Positions 9,464 to 21,768 of a stretch of 64,000 nt of DNA are shown one piece after another (the first letter of the stretch is position 1; each line of letters starts with the position of its first letter). The stretch is from Amblyomma americanum (Eukaryota; Arthropoda; Arachnida; Ixodida; Ixodidae): positions 1 to 64,000 of the forward strand of contig NW_027526730.1 in assembly GCF_052857255.1 (NCBI RefSeq), in the 5' to 3' direction. Position numbers and translations under genes: made by a program. Below the pieces are notes generated by a model, which searched no databases, was not told where the DNA came from, and worked only from the letters and a program-made list of their open reading frames with translations.

Positions 9464-12172
9464 ACAAAAAAAAAAAAGTCGGCCAGATTTTTCAGCAGAA
9501 AGTGAGGCCGATGTATGAGAGTGTGTGCCTCATGATGATGATGACGATGGTTATAACAATAATTTTAGCGGCAATAGCAATAATAATAGCAACAATAACA
9601 GCAGCGGCTTCATTTTCCACCACAACTGTGGCGCTGGACGAAATCGGTACAGAAACGGGACATTCGGGAAACTATGGAGGCAGGAATAGTCGGCCAGCTG
9701 CACGCACGAAAGATACGCAGGGGGGGGGGGGGGGGGGGGGGGGGATACCTAGAGAGCGCGACATAGCCTTCGATTTATGGCTAAATACCGGCGCGGCTAT
9801 CTCGACGTACATTTCCCACCTACAGCCTGTGCATTTCCGTTCCTTCTCCTATCGCACGCTTAGCGACAAGACTTGGCGGACCTTCATTACAATAAACCTG
9901 CCACCCGACGCGGCGATGCAGTCCTAGTTTTATGGCCGGCTCCTCCATCGGGTCGATAGAGAGTGAGAGAGAGAGAGATAGAAAGGGGGGGGGGGGGCTA
10001 ATTCGAGTGTCTCTCGAGCGTTCCGAGGTATGCAAAGACAGAGCGCTCATTCCTTCCCGCGCGCCGAGCGAGAATTGGCCATCAGCAGCGGACCGTTCTA
10101 TCTATCGGCTCCGGCCCGAACGTGAATAGAAGCGATCGAATGCACGGAGGTGCACTGATTTCGCGCGGCTCGGAAGGAAGGAAGAAAGAAAGAAAGAAAT
10201 AAACGAAGGGCGGGGGGGTGGGGGGGGGGGTGATCGCGCGATCGGCCCGAACCGAGAGGATGGGGCGGAGGGCAGCAGGCCATCGGGGCACACACGCACA
10301 CACCTTGGCAGCGGAAGTGCGCTGGGCACGCGAGCCGATGAACGGTATACGGTGCCGTCAACGCTCGGTACAGTCGGCGCCGCCGTGAAACAAAACAGGG
10401 CGTGAGAGAGGAGAGAACCCAATGACGAAGAAGAAGAGGACGAGGCAGTCCGGAACCGGAAATGAGCCATCACCGTGGGCGCGCGCGCGCGCTCGCTTGC
10501 TCGCTAGCATCCAAGCCAAGCCAACTTTCGTCGCGTGGTAGCGTGGTGTGGTAGCCGCTCAGCAAAGGGGGGAAAAGCAGTTTGGGAGGAGGGCGGGTAG
10601 GGGGGGGGGGGAGAGGGAAGCAAGAAAACGACCGGGCCTGGCCCGCAGGCAAAGAGCATTCGCGGGCCGCACACCAACGCCCGCGAGTTTCACAACCCTC
10701 TCTTCCGCAGTAAAGCTCGTCGTTCATCGGCAGCATCGGAGAAGCAGCCCCGCGGGGGTGGGGGGAGTCGAGCCGCCGCCCGCTCTGGAACAGAGAGGGA
10801 GCGGCGCCTAATGAGTTGGCCCAAGTGCCTCCCATATAGAGCGGACCGTTATGGCTCCGCGCTGTCGGGCACTTCATGGCGCGACACGTTGACGAGCTTC
10901 GGCCATACGTACTCCTCCCCTCTCCACGGAGCGTGCAGCCGGAGACGGGCCGACCCCCCCCTCATACCATCCCCTGTTTTTATCTCTACGGAAGGGACCG
11001 TGATGAGAACCGGACGGCCCAGATTCGAGCACCAGTGGTGTGCATCGTCCAACGAACGCGCTTCGGACCATATATCGACACGCGCGAAGCGTTGGTTGAG
11101 AGGGATAGCGGCCCGTTGGGGACGCATTGCGCGCAAACATTTGGGGGGGAATGTGCGTATCCGATGCCCGGATGTACGATTGAGTACCTCTGCCTCGACA
11201 CTGCAGCCGCGTCGTCCGCTCGAGAGGATTCGCGCCGGAGCTGAAGCCCGCGTGTGATCGCGGCGTAGCGGGATGAAGCTGGGTGAAAGGCGATAAAGTG
11301 ATTGTGAAGTGCGGCGGCTTTATGAAGCGCCGCGAGCTGTAGTCGCGACACCTGTCCTTCCTTGGCGTGCTTTGTCGGGTCAAAGGTCGCGAACTATACT
11401 TCTGATCCACTACGACGTCCACTTTAGGGCAAATACATCTTGCAGTCATCTCCAATTGACTCTGCCCAGGGCCAGCGGCGGCCATTCCGTGCTCATCTCT
11501 CGCGTTAATCTGCCCGCGCTACTCTCACCTCCAGGTCGTTTTACCTTGCCTTACAGTAAACCCTTGGAATCCCTTGGGTAATCTTCGAGTGCTGGGGGCA
11601 TCAAGAACGAACACATGGAGCGTACGCTGAAGATTAGTGATATGGAAACCAATAACGTGCAGCCCGTATTCGAACTTCTGGTCTTGTATTTTTTTTTTTG
11701 CTAAATACGAGAAACCGAATAAAAAAGTGAAAAAGAAGAAACAATGTGCGTGAGAAATTAAAGGTTGTTAAGCAGCACCAATAAGAATTGTCACCACAAA
11801 TTTAGGAAACGTGCGGACGAGACGAGCAAAAGGAAATAATGCAGCACAAGTATCCCAAGATTAATTAATAGCCCCAAATTCTAGAGTAGTGGGAGGCTCT
11901 CTTGACTGACTCCTACCCGAGTACACGGCTCATGCTGGTGACGAGGGCCAAGGCGGCGGCGGAGGCCAACAGGATCTTGGACTAAGGAAGGCAACAACGA
12001 AGCCCTATATCTATCTCTCCCTCCACCCTCTATGCCCTAATTCAACAATACCGAAATAAATATTTTTACTGCAACTACTGATCATATGCAATGCTTGAGC
12101 TGCTTAGGTTGACAAAGACAGGTCTTGATGCATATGATCATGTTCCAACTAGACCAATCCTAAGCACTTCTT
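9464..12172. other. GC-rich spacer with several G tracts
   Basis: No supported gene. G tracts lie at 9720-9744, 9985-9997, about 10220-10230 and 10598-10611. From about 9900 to 11560 the sequence is rich in CpG, and long open frames on both strands are a composition effect. At 11884-12065 a stretch ending gaaataaatat could be an old LINE 3' end (weak). Confidence 0.4.
9720..9744 (+). repeat. 25-nt G tract
   Basis: An uninterrupted run of G. It is one of the four longest in the window and likely to be unstable in replication and in assembly. Confidence 0.9.

Positions 12173-12208
<36 letters not shown>
12173..12208. repeat. (ACT)n microsatellite
   Basis: Twelve ACT units. Another short ACT run lies at 36703-36723. 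Confidence 0.95.
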
Positions 12209-12325
12209 CACGTAATGCAGCGAGCAGCGCCATCAAGGTCGATGACCCTAATAAATTTATAAAGCAAAGCGTGACGTTGCTAAGCGAGGTAACAAGCGCA
12301 GCGCTCTGCACAGTTTATCACCGTT

Positions 12326-12625
12326 AGAGACTGAAAGAAAAAAAAATTCGCTGTGGTTTAAACTTTGGTCAACCCTGGTGAGAAAGAGGCGCAAGCTTCC
12401 TTTGCATGGCTACGTTCACAAACGCCACACACACTGCCGAACGGATTGTCTGCAAAGCGTCGATGAAATGCCCGATGCCACCTGCCACGGTGGGCGCATT
12501 GTGATGACGTGAGTAGATCACATGACCTGTCACGTGACACCACCTGACACCTGTCCTGTCACGTGATTGCGCTGAAGCTGCCGTTTTGAAAACCTAGCGT
12601 AGCGAAGCTTTCGCTTTCAAAAAAA
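12326..12625 (+). repeat. Dispersed repeat, CACGTGAC-rich
   Basis: It starts with an A run and ttcgctgtggttta, matching the start of the repeat at 49785 (ttggatgtggttta). Both then carry several cacgtgac words. The 3' end contains gtagcgaagctttcgcttt, partly repeated near 8085. No coding is seen and the class is unknown. Confidence 0.4.
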
Positions 12626-14719
12626 TACACATAAAGAGCTCAGAAGAAACGCGACAAGAGGTGCGCTGAGCACAACGGTAAACAAGAACAGCTCCTGTGC
12701 GGCTCACGCGCGCTGCACAGAAGAGAGAAAGTCACGGCCGGCCGCAAGGGGCCGCTGGCAACGCCTGTCTTCCGAAAAGCCCAGCGAGCGACCGCCGCGC
12801 CTCCAGCGAGAGCCAGCGGCGACGTCACGTGCGACCGAGCGAGCCACTTGTCACGCACCATTAGCATGCTCCAACGTCGCCGACGAAAAGAGAGCGGGAC
12901 GAAGGAAAGGAGGAAAGGGCAAGCGAGGGTGAGAGAGTTCGAGAGCGCAGACGGCGCGCAGACCACGCACGGTCAACGTTGGGAAACAAGCGCCCTGCTC
13001 CCAGATCGCCGGGATTCCGCAGTAATGGCGTTGCGAAAGACGCAAACAGACACGAAGCTGACACAAACCCAGGCAGCGCATTTCATCACGCATCAGAGGC
13101 TACAGCGTAAGGACACAGCCTTCGCCACCGCCCCCGTGCGGGGACCGTTACTGGGGGTCCTCCTCGTCAGCGGAGGGGGAGAATGGGACAAGATGGACGC
13201 TATGTTGACACGGTCGGCGGGTGATTTGCATGCGCGCCGCGATTTGAAGCGTTCGTGTACGTGCTCGCTGGTAAACATCTCGAGACACACGTCGAGTGCG
13301 TGTGTGTTTATAGCCGGTACGCGTCGCGAGAGGCCGCTACGAAAAATGGACTGTGTATCATGGTGCAAAGCTCTCTGATGACTCAAAACAATTTCATCGG
13401 CACACATACAGCGCTGTGCGCTGATTGGGGTGTCTCAGTTGAATTTTTTTCACCTTCAAACAAAACAGCGTACAAGTTATATACGCTCCTGTACCGAGGT
13501 CGCGTGGGGCCGTTGCTGGGCAAGGCAATGTGGCCGCGTTGGCAGAGAGGAGCGCGGCCGCTGACGTCACGAGGTGTTCGCTCTATGACGACATAATAGG
13601 AACGAAAGAAAGAAGCCGGCGTGAAAAGTGGACGGAGGCCTCGCTTTGGGGTCGCGGTCAAACCGCTACAAGCCGTTTCAGACCGCGTAACCCGGCTGAA
13701 GCGCGCTCGCGCCGAAGTCTACTCAATCCGCCGCCAATCTGATAACTCGCAACGATCAAAGGGCCGCTCGAGGGCACTACAACGAGACAACCTAATCACT
13801 AGCCTGCCCTGCTGCCGGAGTTTCGGATAGAGTTCCTTCGGGCACATTTCCTGTACACGTTGCCGCCCACCCGGCTTTAGGGGGGGGGGGGGGGGGGGGG
13901 ACAAGCAAGCTTCCGTATTCTGGTCAACAACTATACTACTCACACGGGTCACGCCTCCATCCACCCCCTCTGGGAAAACCGGGCAGCGAAATCAATTTGC
14001 GATCAACCTCCCGTCGACCATTGGCGCAGCAAGGCGTGAGCAGCAGCGTCGCACGCGCTGACCCCCGCCGCCGAGGTCAACGTGCGCGCGCGCACAGACG
14101 CGCGGCGGCGTGCTACATGCAGAAGCCGCACCGCGTTTGCGCCAAGAAGGTTGCGGCAGCTGTTCCGTGCCCGACTCACTCCCTCTCTCCAAGGCGGATG
14201 CGAGGGCCAGTCACGCGGCCACAAAAAGGGCGCCGTCCAATCGGTCACGGCCCCCAGCGAAGACCAGCGCTCCCCGCCGTGACCACCGCCGAGCAACGCC
14301 CAATCGAGGCCTCGGCAACACCGAGGCAGCAAGTGCATGCACACTAAGATGGGGGGGGGGGGGGTCAAACTTGATGCGTGCGCAGCAGGTTGACGCGCGT
14401 AAAAGCAGAGGCACGCTTCCAGTAAACGAGGCGGCCAGGTGCAAAATCTGTCAGGTATTTTTTTGTTGTCTTTTTTTTCGCGCGCTTTTGATCATCGAGA
14501 TGATCGGTACTTTCTAAAAATAGAGCGCTGACTTCAGAGAGGCATTCGGTTCAGCTTTTTTGCTATCTTCGAGCTTCATCCCCCCTTGGTTAGGCCAATT
14601 AGGATGAATGTGTTAATGCGGGACAAGCAGTAGGTGAATTCCTGAGATTGGGCTACTGAGCTGACGTGAGTAAAGTCTCCTATTAAACTAGTCAATTGGT
14701 CTCAAGTGTTTGTTACCTG
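12626..14719. other. Unassigned GC-rich spacer
   Basis: No gene seen. G tracts lie at 13880-13900 (21 nt) and 14351-14364. Overlapping open frames on both strands carry no family signature. Confidence 0.4.
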
Positions 14720-14730
14720 TACATATTTGT

Positions 14731-14970
14731 TTGGTTTATGGTTTATGGGGGTTTAAGCGTCCCAAAGCGACTCAGGCTATGAGGGACGCCGTAGTGAAGG
14801 GCTCCGGAAATTTCTACCACCTGGGGCTCTTTAACGTGCGCTGACATCGCACAGTACACGGGCCTCTAGAATTTCGCCCCCATCGAAATTCGACCGTCGC
14901 GGCCGGTATCGAACCCGCGTCTTTCAGGCCGGCAGCCGAGCGCCGTAACCACTCAGCCACCGCGGCGGCC
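14731..14970 (-). mobile_element. SINE, sister type, full length, with TSD
   Basis: On the minus strand it has a tRNA-derived head with A box tggctgagtggtta and B box gcgggttcgataccg, the shared core (gtgcgatgtcagcgcacg, gtggtagaaatttccgg) and the tail (ATAAACC)n. An 11-bp perfect TSD, tacatatttgt, flanks it at 14720-14730 and 14971-14981. It is non-autonomous and depends on LINE proteins. Confidence 0.9.
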
Positions 14971-14981
14971 TACATATTTGT

Positions 14982-17229
14982 ACATGATTCCACCCTTCAT
15001 ATTGGTTCTAATTATGTATACTTTCATGCCGTTCGCTGCTCTGTATTGGATATAATGACCATGAGTAGCACATTTCTCACTATATGTAAATAGGGGTTGA
15101 TGTGATTTGTGCTGTATTCTATAGTTCAGAGATGCGTTACGCGCACTGTTCATTACCTATAATCTCCCATCCGTTTTAGCCACGCGTCACCTTTCCTGCT
15201 TTAATGTCTATTATAAAACTCGCTCTAATCCCGACGACTTGCAGCTGGCGGATACACTGCAAGCGCGGGCAGGGACAAAGCTTTTCATTGGCTGGCTCCG
15301 AGCTGTACCGCTCACATCAGCGCCAAGTTGTGAGACAGGGTGTAGGTTGCACCTATAGCCATGCACCGCTCTAGGCACCCTCTGAGATGCCCTCGCGTGT
15401 CTCCTCCGGGTGCCCTCGCAGGATGGAAGAAAAAAAAAATAGAAGAGATCGAGAGAAAAGGGAACTGCTGTTGAAGAGCTAGCAAGAAACATTGCGTGCG
15501 TGCTTTCTACACGCGAGCCAGTCGCCCCACGCATTGCCACCGAGAAAGAGGACTCACACGCTCACACACACGCGGGATACTCGGCTTCCGAGTGCGCGTT
15601 CCTTTTACCGCGGGAAGCAGGCGCACGGGGCTGAGGCGGCCGCCGGCGGACCACGCTATCATCGGCCTAATGGCCGCGCGGTCCCACCGGGCGCCGAGAA
15701 TGACCGATTCAGGGGCCGCGCTCGCTGCAAAGCCGGAGGGAGAGGGGGAAATAAAGCAAGGGGAGCCCCAGAGAGAACGCGGACATAATCGCCCCTTAGA
15801 ACGTGCCTAGCGGCGGCGAAGCGCTTCGGATCGGACGGCAGCAGAGCTGTGTGCAGTGCTTCGGGGGACACCCTGTCACGCGAACGCCGACGGGGTTGAG
15901 GGGCAGGGCCGTGACTGGCTAATGACGGTGTCACATGCGCGCGGTTCATGAGCCATCGAACACGCGGCGTCAACGCCTCGTCCCCGTCAACGGAAACGAG
16001 ATCGGTGGTGACGAGAGCGCTTTCCCAAAGGGTGGTGGCTTCCGGGCACGGTAGGCCGCCACCGGTCAGGCTCGGGTCGCTCTCGATCAAGCCGCGCGGA
16101 GCGACTCTGCGCGCGAACAGAACCGCAGACACACTGCGCCTCTGCTGAGCCGGTCTGTCTGCCGCGTTACCCGCAAAAGAGCCCCTCGCGGGAGAGTGCG
16201 GCTCATGGCTGGGGGAACGTTCAGTTCGTTCTCGCAGAATTTAAAGGGACGTCCGCTCGCACTGTTTTTTTTTTTTTCGGGTGCAGATTTCCGGTCCAAA
16301 GCACTATAGTTAGTTTCAACTTTTGTGCAACGATCTCTTCGGTGGCGACCGCACCAGCTATAGGGTCAGCTGATGTCACAATTTGTTTGCCGCGGCATGT
16401 GGAATTTGGGGATCAGTCAAATTCGTGACGCCACGCAGCAGTGATACCAGTAGGAGCTTTTGTTATAAACCACGTTAAACTGACTTAAGAGGAGACACAA
16501 AATAAGCCGAGCCAATTTTAACGTTTAGTTCGTTTTCTGCCTTAATGTAAGCACACGTGTAGCATTTGGGGGCTACCGGCAAAGCGCTACTACTAGCGCC
16601 AACCGCACCCAGAGTAGCTGTGAAGAAGACGTCAAGAAGAAGGGCGAGTCCCACGCCGCGTCCCGTATAGCGACATACAACCCACTCATGTACACCGTGC
16701 CCCACAAGGCAACGACCACCTAAAGCCTCCCATTTACTACCACCCTCCAGCCGTCCATTCTGCCCTGTCGTCAAACAGCTGCGCGACTTGTCGCCACCGC
16801 CTTGAGCGCGCGCTACGTCTCCCAGCGGAGCGACCTCGGGACGGACGTAAACATCTCGCGCCTTCCAGGTCAGTCACACATGCAAGAGCGAGCGACTACT
16901 AGTCGCTCGCCAAGATTCAAGCTGTGCGCCGCGTACTTCAAAAGTAGGACAGAAACCACCGCTGCGCAAAGGCAGGTGCTGGGGCGCCCGACAGGGACGG
17001 GCCGCGGAGGAGTGCTGCCGTCCAGATGACGACAAGGAGGTCGGGCGCCCGTCATCAAGAGTATAGTAGTGCTCCGCCGGTGCTCAACGGCGCATCGCTC
17101 AAGGCGACCCCCGCTGCTTCGGCGGCGGCGCTGACGACGTGTGTGTGACGGTGACCCCGACCGCAAAAAGGAGGGTGAGGACGCGTGAACGAGGCCACAT
17201 CGGCGCGGTCGCGAGCAGAGCAACCTCTG
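14982..17229. other. Unassigned spacer
   Basis: No gene seen. The 15.5-16.3 kb part is CpG-rich; 16.3-16.75 kb is closer to average composition. A T13 run is at about 16265-16277. Confidence 0.4.
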
Positions 17230-17331
17230 CGCCGCAGGAGGGGAGGACCTTGGTCGGTGAAGATCGAACCAGCAGCTCCTGGTAGGAGCACCACCTGCCG
17301 TCGCCCCCTAGCGCCCCGCTTTCTTAATTGT
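17230..17331 (-). mobile_element. Possible tRNA-related SINE fragment
   Basis: The minus strand reads gggggcgacggcaggtggtg then ctgctggttcgatcttcacc, which could be A-box and B-box remnants. No core or tail similar to the other SINEs follows, so this is weak. Confidence 0.25.
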
Positions 17332-18130
17332 AGTCGCATCGCAGGCAGCGTTTAGCCGATGTTGGACACCTGGTCAACAAGAGTTAATCGACCTGAAATT
17401 TCCTCGTCCCATTATTACGGAGCTTCTGAGCTACACACCGCGAAGCCACTTTCCTATACCTCCAATGCTGTTCCACCGAAAGTGATGGTAAAAACACTTT
17501 GATTGCCCACAGGGTTGCTCCCTGAAAAGGACCATTTGGTTTTGCGCGCTAATGATCTTGAAAGCAAGAGAGGACTAGAGGTTCAAGGGCGTGCTTTCGT
17601 GACGGCAGTCGTAAAAATACCATTTGCCCCAAAGGCGAACCCTGTTTGGCATTGCGGCCTTCCGAGGGCCCCTCGCGAACAGCCACAACGCTCGCCATTG
17701 GCGGTGCACAAAGGAAACGACAGCTCAAGAGTACCGGCCCGATCGCCACGCGATAGCACGGGGGCCGTTTCCCCCGAATGGCTGCAGCTTCAGGTACGCG
17801 AGTCCCCCTAAAGCCAACCGCGATTAACTAAAATCGAAGTCACTTAATAGACCCAGGCTCTCGAAGGTTCACTTGTAAAGTGCCCACCGCAGTATAGTTA
17901 TTGGGCACTACAACTCCACGAACCAGTCGTATCCACACGAAACAGAGAAAACTGGCACGTTCCCCGTTTCAGAACAAATTACAAGAACCAGTCATTGAAA
18001 CATAACCTCCCCTCACTGTTAAACAAGTTTAAATTTAACGCTAAGCCCACAAGAAACGACTTGCGGGAACAATTTGTAAATGCATTGTAAAAACCTAAAT
18101 GTATGTCCAGCTTTTGATCAGATTGTGTTT
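17332..18130. other. Unassigned spacer
   Basis: Nothing recognised. A 102-codon open frame at 17503-17811 has no family motif. Confidence 0.4.
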
Positions 18131-18420
18131 ATCAAATACTGACGTCCATTGCATGATTACGTCGCCTACGATGGTTAGTTTTTGAACATGTAATATGCCC
18201 AGTTCTATACACACTCAATTTTTGTATTGTACACACAAGCCGTGTTTTCCTTGTATATAACATTGCATATAATATTGTTTTCTTGTCATACTGCAACCAT
18301 GTGTCTGCACAGCTCTGCATTGTTATGGTCTCTTGGGCCTCGTCAAGGTGCCCCGAGCAGCTATTTGCCCAAGAGCTCCAACCATGTATATATGTGGTGG
18401 AATAAATGAATTTGAATTTG
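18131..18420 (+). mobile_element. LINE-like 3' end with gaatttgaattt tail
   Basis: The segment has a gggcctcgtcaaggtgccc stem-like word followed by gtggaataaatgaatttgaa and one more ttga step. Tick non-LTR elements often end in aataaat plus gaattt repeats, as I recall. The coding part is missing and the left edge is a guess. Confidence 0.35.
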
Positions 18421-19079
18421 AGGCATAAAGGAGTCGAGTCAATAAACGTTTATTGATTGCAGGGTGAGTTTTGCCGCTGTAGCGAGTGGGTACCGCATTC
18501 CTGGAGGGCTCCAACAGTTCATGCCGTATACGGGTCGCTGATACAGGAGCGCGTTGGTTCACACTGTACGCTTATTTTCACACACGACTGACTGGGAATC
18601 ACCCTATAACTGTACATACAGGCAGACTATAAAAATGCAAAAGTTTCAAAAAGTTTATGAATATTACAGGCACGGTACACAAAAGTGGCAAACGAACTTT
18701 GCAGGAAGTTATAATGTACAGCAAGGACAGAGTACATGTCTGTCCTTTTCCTTGGACACCGGATGCGGTGACCCAATGACAAGTGACTCCGGCTGACAAA
18801 CACAGGAGCTCGTGAGTTGGGTCCCCGGCAGCGGCGCCCGCAGTTCGATTAAGGCGAAGTACAACGTCCGCGCGCACCGATATCCTGGCGCGCGTCAGAA
18901 AAAAAACCAAATTCTTGAAATCGATCCGGTTCCCCCCCTGCGTCGCTCTTCGCTGCACACACTGCTGCTTTGGCAGGCAAGGAATCGGTTAAGCATTAAT
19001 CTTCCTTCGACACGCCTCGCGTCGCGCGCCTGGTTCGCGAGAGGCAAGACGCGGAGGCAGAAAAGGCGGACGATGAACA
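18421..19079. other. Unassigned spacer
   Basis: No gene recognised. The minus strand has a polyadenylation-type AATAAA near 18440, so a minus-strand 3' end is conceivable, but no coding supports it. Confidence 0.35.
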
Positions 19080-19092
19080 AAGACCCTCATTT

Positions 19093-19393
19093 GACCCGCC
19101 GCGGTGGCTCAGTGGTTAGGGCGCTCGACTACTGATCCGGAGTTCCCGGGTTCGAACCCGACCGCGGCGGCTGCGTTTTTATGGAGGCAAAACGCTAAGG
19201 CGCCCGTGTGCTGTGCGATGTCAGTGCACGTTAAAGATCCCCAGGTGGTCGAAATTGTTCCGGAGCCCTCCACTACTGCACCTTTCTTCATTTCTTCTTT
19301 CACTCCCTCCTTTATCCCTTCCCTTTCGGCACGGTTCAGGTGTCCAACGATATATGAGACAGATACTGCGCCATTTCCTTTCCCCAAAAACCA

Positions 19394-19474
<81 letters not shown>
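19093..19474 (+). mobile_element. Ruka-type SINE, full length, long (ATT)n tail
   Basis: The tRNA head has A box tggctcagtggttagg and B box cccgggttcgaacccg, the expected internal RNA polymerase III promoter. The core has gtgcacgttaaagatcccca, and the Ruka-specific 3' part has ccaacgatatatgagacaga and aaaaaccaattatt. The tail has about 27 ATT units (19396-19474), the longest SINE tail here. The TSD is aagaccctcattt at 19080-19092 versus aagaccctccttt at 19475-19487 (12 of 13). High identity to the 48.7-kb copy suggests a fairly recent insertion. Confidence 0.93.
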
Positions 19475-19476
<2 letters not shown>

Positions 19477-19487
19477 GACCCTCCTTT

Positions 19488-20121
19488 CTTCTCACCCCGG
19501 ACGACCCGTCAGGCCACACAGCTGCAGAGGGCGCGGCATCGAGTCGTCCTTACGTGGCCCACTTGACAGAGCAAGATGATGCGGAAAGGCCCTCGAAACT
19601 ATAGAGTCACTACACGATGTTCCCTCCTTGAGGGGGTGTTGGTGTTAATCGAACGTATACTGCTGGAGTAAAAGTATGGAAGGGATCGCCGAAAAGTAGT
19701 CACTGCTACGTCACCCTTGCGTTACAGAAAAACGAGGGAATTTGAGGCACAAGCCAGAATCAGACGTTCTGAAAGTAAGGGGTAAAAAAAAATAAATCAG
19801 AAGAGCTATAGGCGGCGCACCCACTAACACCCCGTCTCAAAATGGGATTCTCGTGACGTACGCTCCCTCGTCAAAAGTATACGGCCCAAGTGGGTTTCCT
19901 TGTGAGGTCTGCTGCATGTCTCGTTATGCATCCTCAGGTACCGCAACCTCTCGAAAGAGGGTTGGCTTTACGTCCTCAATCCTCCCAAGCTTTGGACTGC
20001 TAGATGTGCTATGGAGCTCCGCTAAACAGCTTAGAAGCAACGGCTTTTGACGGGGCTGTACATCCAGCCATGTGCACAGGATATCAGTTACCGAAACGAG
20101 AAGTGAATAATGTTCATTGCT
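19488..20121. other. Unassigned spacer
   Basis: No gene or repeat recognised. An A-rich run is near 19783-19795. Confidence 0.4.
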
Positions 20122-20486
20122 GCTACAATGCCGTGCTAATTAAAACAACAGCGCGAAAAGAATAAACACAAGAAGGAACAAACAAGACAGAATCAGCGCC
20201 CGTCCTGTCTATTGTGTTCCTTCTAGTCTTCGTTCTTTTCGAGCTGTTTATGTTTATGGTGGTCTAACGTCCCAAAGCGACTCAGGCTATGAGGGACGCC
20301 GTAGTGAAGGGCTCCGGAAATTTCGACCACCTCCATCGAAATTCGACCGCCGCGGCCGGGATCGAACCCGCGACTTTCGGGCCAGCAGCCGAGTGCCATA
20401 ACCCCTCAGCCACCGCGGCGGCGCTTCTTTTCGAGCTGTGGTTTCCGTCAATTAGCTATGCACCAACTAGCCCAGAGAAAAGTCGT
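20122..20486. mobile_element. Foldback MITE interrupted by a SINE
   Basis: If the SINE at 20248-20424 and one TSD copy are set aside, the left arm (tgctaattaaaacaacagcg then cgaaaagaataaac) pairs with the right arm (ttcgttcttttcgagctgt then ggtttccgtcaattagct). The centre pairs as gaaggaacaaa with tgtgttccttc around cagcgcccgtcctg. The arms are imperfect, so this insertion is older than the SINE. A related foldback is at 45625-45742. Confidence 0.6.
20248..20424 (-). mobile_element. SINE, sister type, internally deleted, perfect 15-bp TSD
   Basis: The minus-strand head (B box gcgggttcgatcccgg) and the 3' part (gtggtcgaaatttccgg to the ataaacataaaca tail) are present. About 60 bp of core with the gtgcactgtgcgatgtcagt block is missing between them. 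The TSD ttcttttcgagctgt occurs at 20233-20247 and 20425-20439 without mismatch. It inserted into one arm of the foldback MITE. Confidence 0.9.
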
Positions 20487-20588
20487 TATACAATGCCGAA
20501 CATTTATACGGTAGCGAACCACACGAATCATATTCGACATACGGCGTATTCCTCCTAGCTCACTGCTCCTAGTGGAGTCTTTCTGACT

Positions 20589-20962
20589 GTTTTTTTTTTT
20601 ATGCTGTTGCAGTGTATATGCAGAGCGCGACACTCAGTGGCTGTTCTCTACCCCGAAGTATAAGGCGCCAACAACTGCACCCAACTGCTCCAATGTGCCC
20701 CGGCAACAACTGTGACTCAACACTGCCCGCGGGTCACGTAGAAATTGATGTGCTCACACAGAGTAAAACTGTACTCTATTGTAATAAGGGAGTAATTACT
20801 CATTAGCGTTCCCTCAAGCGCAGCCACACGCCTGCAAAGGAAAGCTATACAGCTTCCACAGAAACTTCGTAGTGTAAATTCGTTCGGGTGAGGGGTTCGA
20901 ACCCGGGACCACCGCCTCATCCGGCCAGTCGCTCCACCAATTGAGCTAATTTGAACGGCTAG
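20589..20962 (-). mobile_element. tRNA-headed SINE with A-rich tail, different family
   Basis: On the minus strand the head (20960-20882) has a D arm with a perfect gctc/gagc stem around aattggtg and a B box gggttcgaacccc. The body, which includes gagtaattactccctt, is unlike the Ruka core. The unit ends in an A11 run preceded by gcat (20590-20600). No TSD was found. It could instead be a lone tRNA-like relic beside an unrelated A run. Confidence 0.5.
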
Positions 20963-21617
20963 CATGTGGTACGGAGAGACCGAATTGGTCAGCTCGAAGT
21001 GGGAACGGTGCTGGTCCAATGTTTAGGGAAACTCCCAATGTGAACTGTTGGATTGGATTGTAGTGCATTGTATCGCATTGTACGAGCCGGATTCCACAGC
21101 GACTATATTCCTAGGTTAAAAAGGCGCTGACAAAATTCGTACCGCGAACTCCATTTCGCACGAAGGCTGTCGGCCTACATTCGAGTAAACACGGGACGGC
21201 GTAGAGTGATGCGAAGAGGACACCGGAGACCGGGGCTCGCGAAATCGGAGCCGGGGCGACCAAAGTAGCGCGGACTGCTGCTGCTGCTCCCTTTCTGTCG
21301 CAAAGGGAAAACAAGTGGAGCCTGCGCGCGCAGTCGCGAAAGGGACGCCGCAGATTTCCGCCGTCGGCGCTGCTGCGTGTTTTCTTTCCAGGGAGAAATA
21401 GAGAGGATGCGGCGGCGGAGGCCAACGGCGTGTTTTCACAGAAACGGGACACCCGCTCCGGACTCGAGGAACGCGCTGAAGGCTGTCGCGTTGTCGCCAG
21501 CGGCAAAGGAGTGTCAGGGGACCGTCACAGCGCCCCTGGCTTATGGGAGACATGATTCGCTGAGCCACGCGCGTGCCACGAAACGGCAGGGGCAACTCCG
21601 GAAGTCAATAAGGTGTA
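20963..21617. other. Unassigned spacer
   Basis: No gene recognised. 21110-21600 is CpG-rich with open frames on both strands that lack motifs. Confidence 0.4.
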
Positions 21618-21768
21618 ACTAAAGTCAAGGACAAGTCAATAGGAAGTCAATAAGAAGTCAACAAGATTTCAATAGGAAGTCAACAAGATTTCAATAGGAA
21701 GTCAATAGGAAGTCAATAATAAGACAATACAAAGTCAACAATAAGTCAATAAAGCTAGAAGGTAATAA
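21618..21768. repeat. Degenerate short tandem array, aagtcaatagg type
   Basis: About a dozen imperfect units of 10-12 bp, variants of aagtcaatag, aagtcaataag and aagatttcaatagg. It expands between unique flanks and has no coding potential. Confidence 0.85.

Noticed and set aside
10874..11485. 203-codon open frame on -
   Set aside because: CpG-rich segment with long overlapping frames on both strands; no recognisable motif.
11884..12070. LINE C-terminus ending AEANRILD and an A-rich tail
   Set aside because: Only a short frame and one aaataaatat end; no knuckle or RT motif. Kept as a remark only.
19093..19180. Functional tRNA gene
   Set aside because: The tRNA-like part is followed by the SINE core, 3' part and ATT tail and is flanked by a TSD; it is a SINE head.
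19109..19519. Poly-Asn, poly-Leu and poly-Tyr open frames
   Set aside because: These are readings of the (ATT)n tail of the Ruka SINE.
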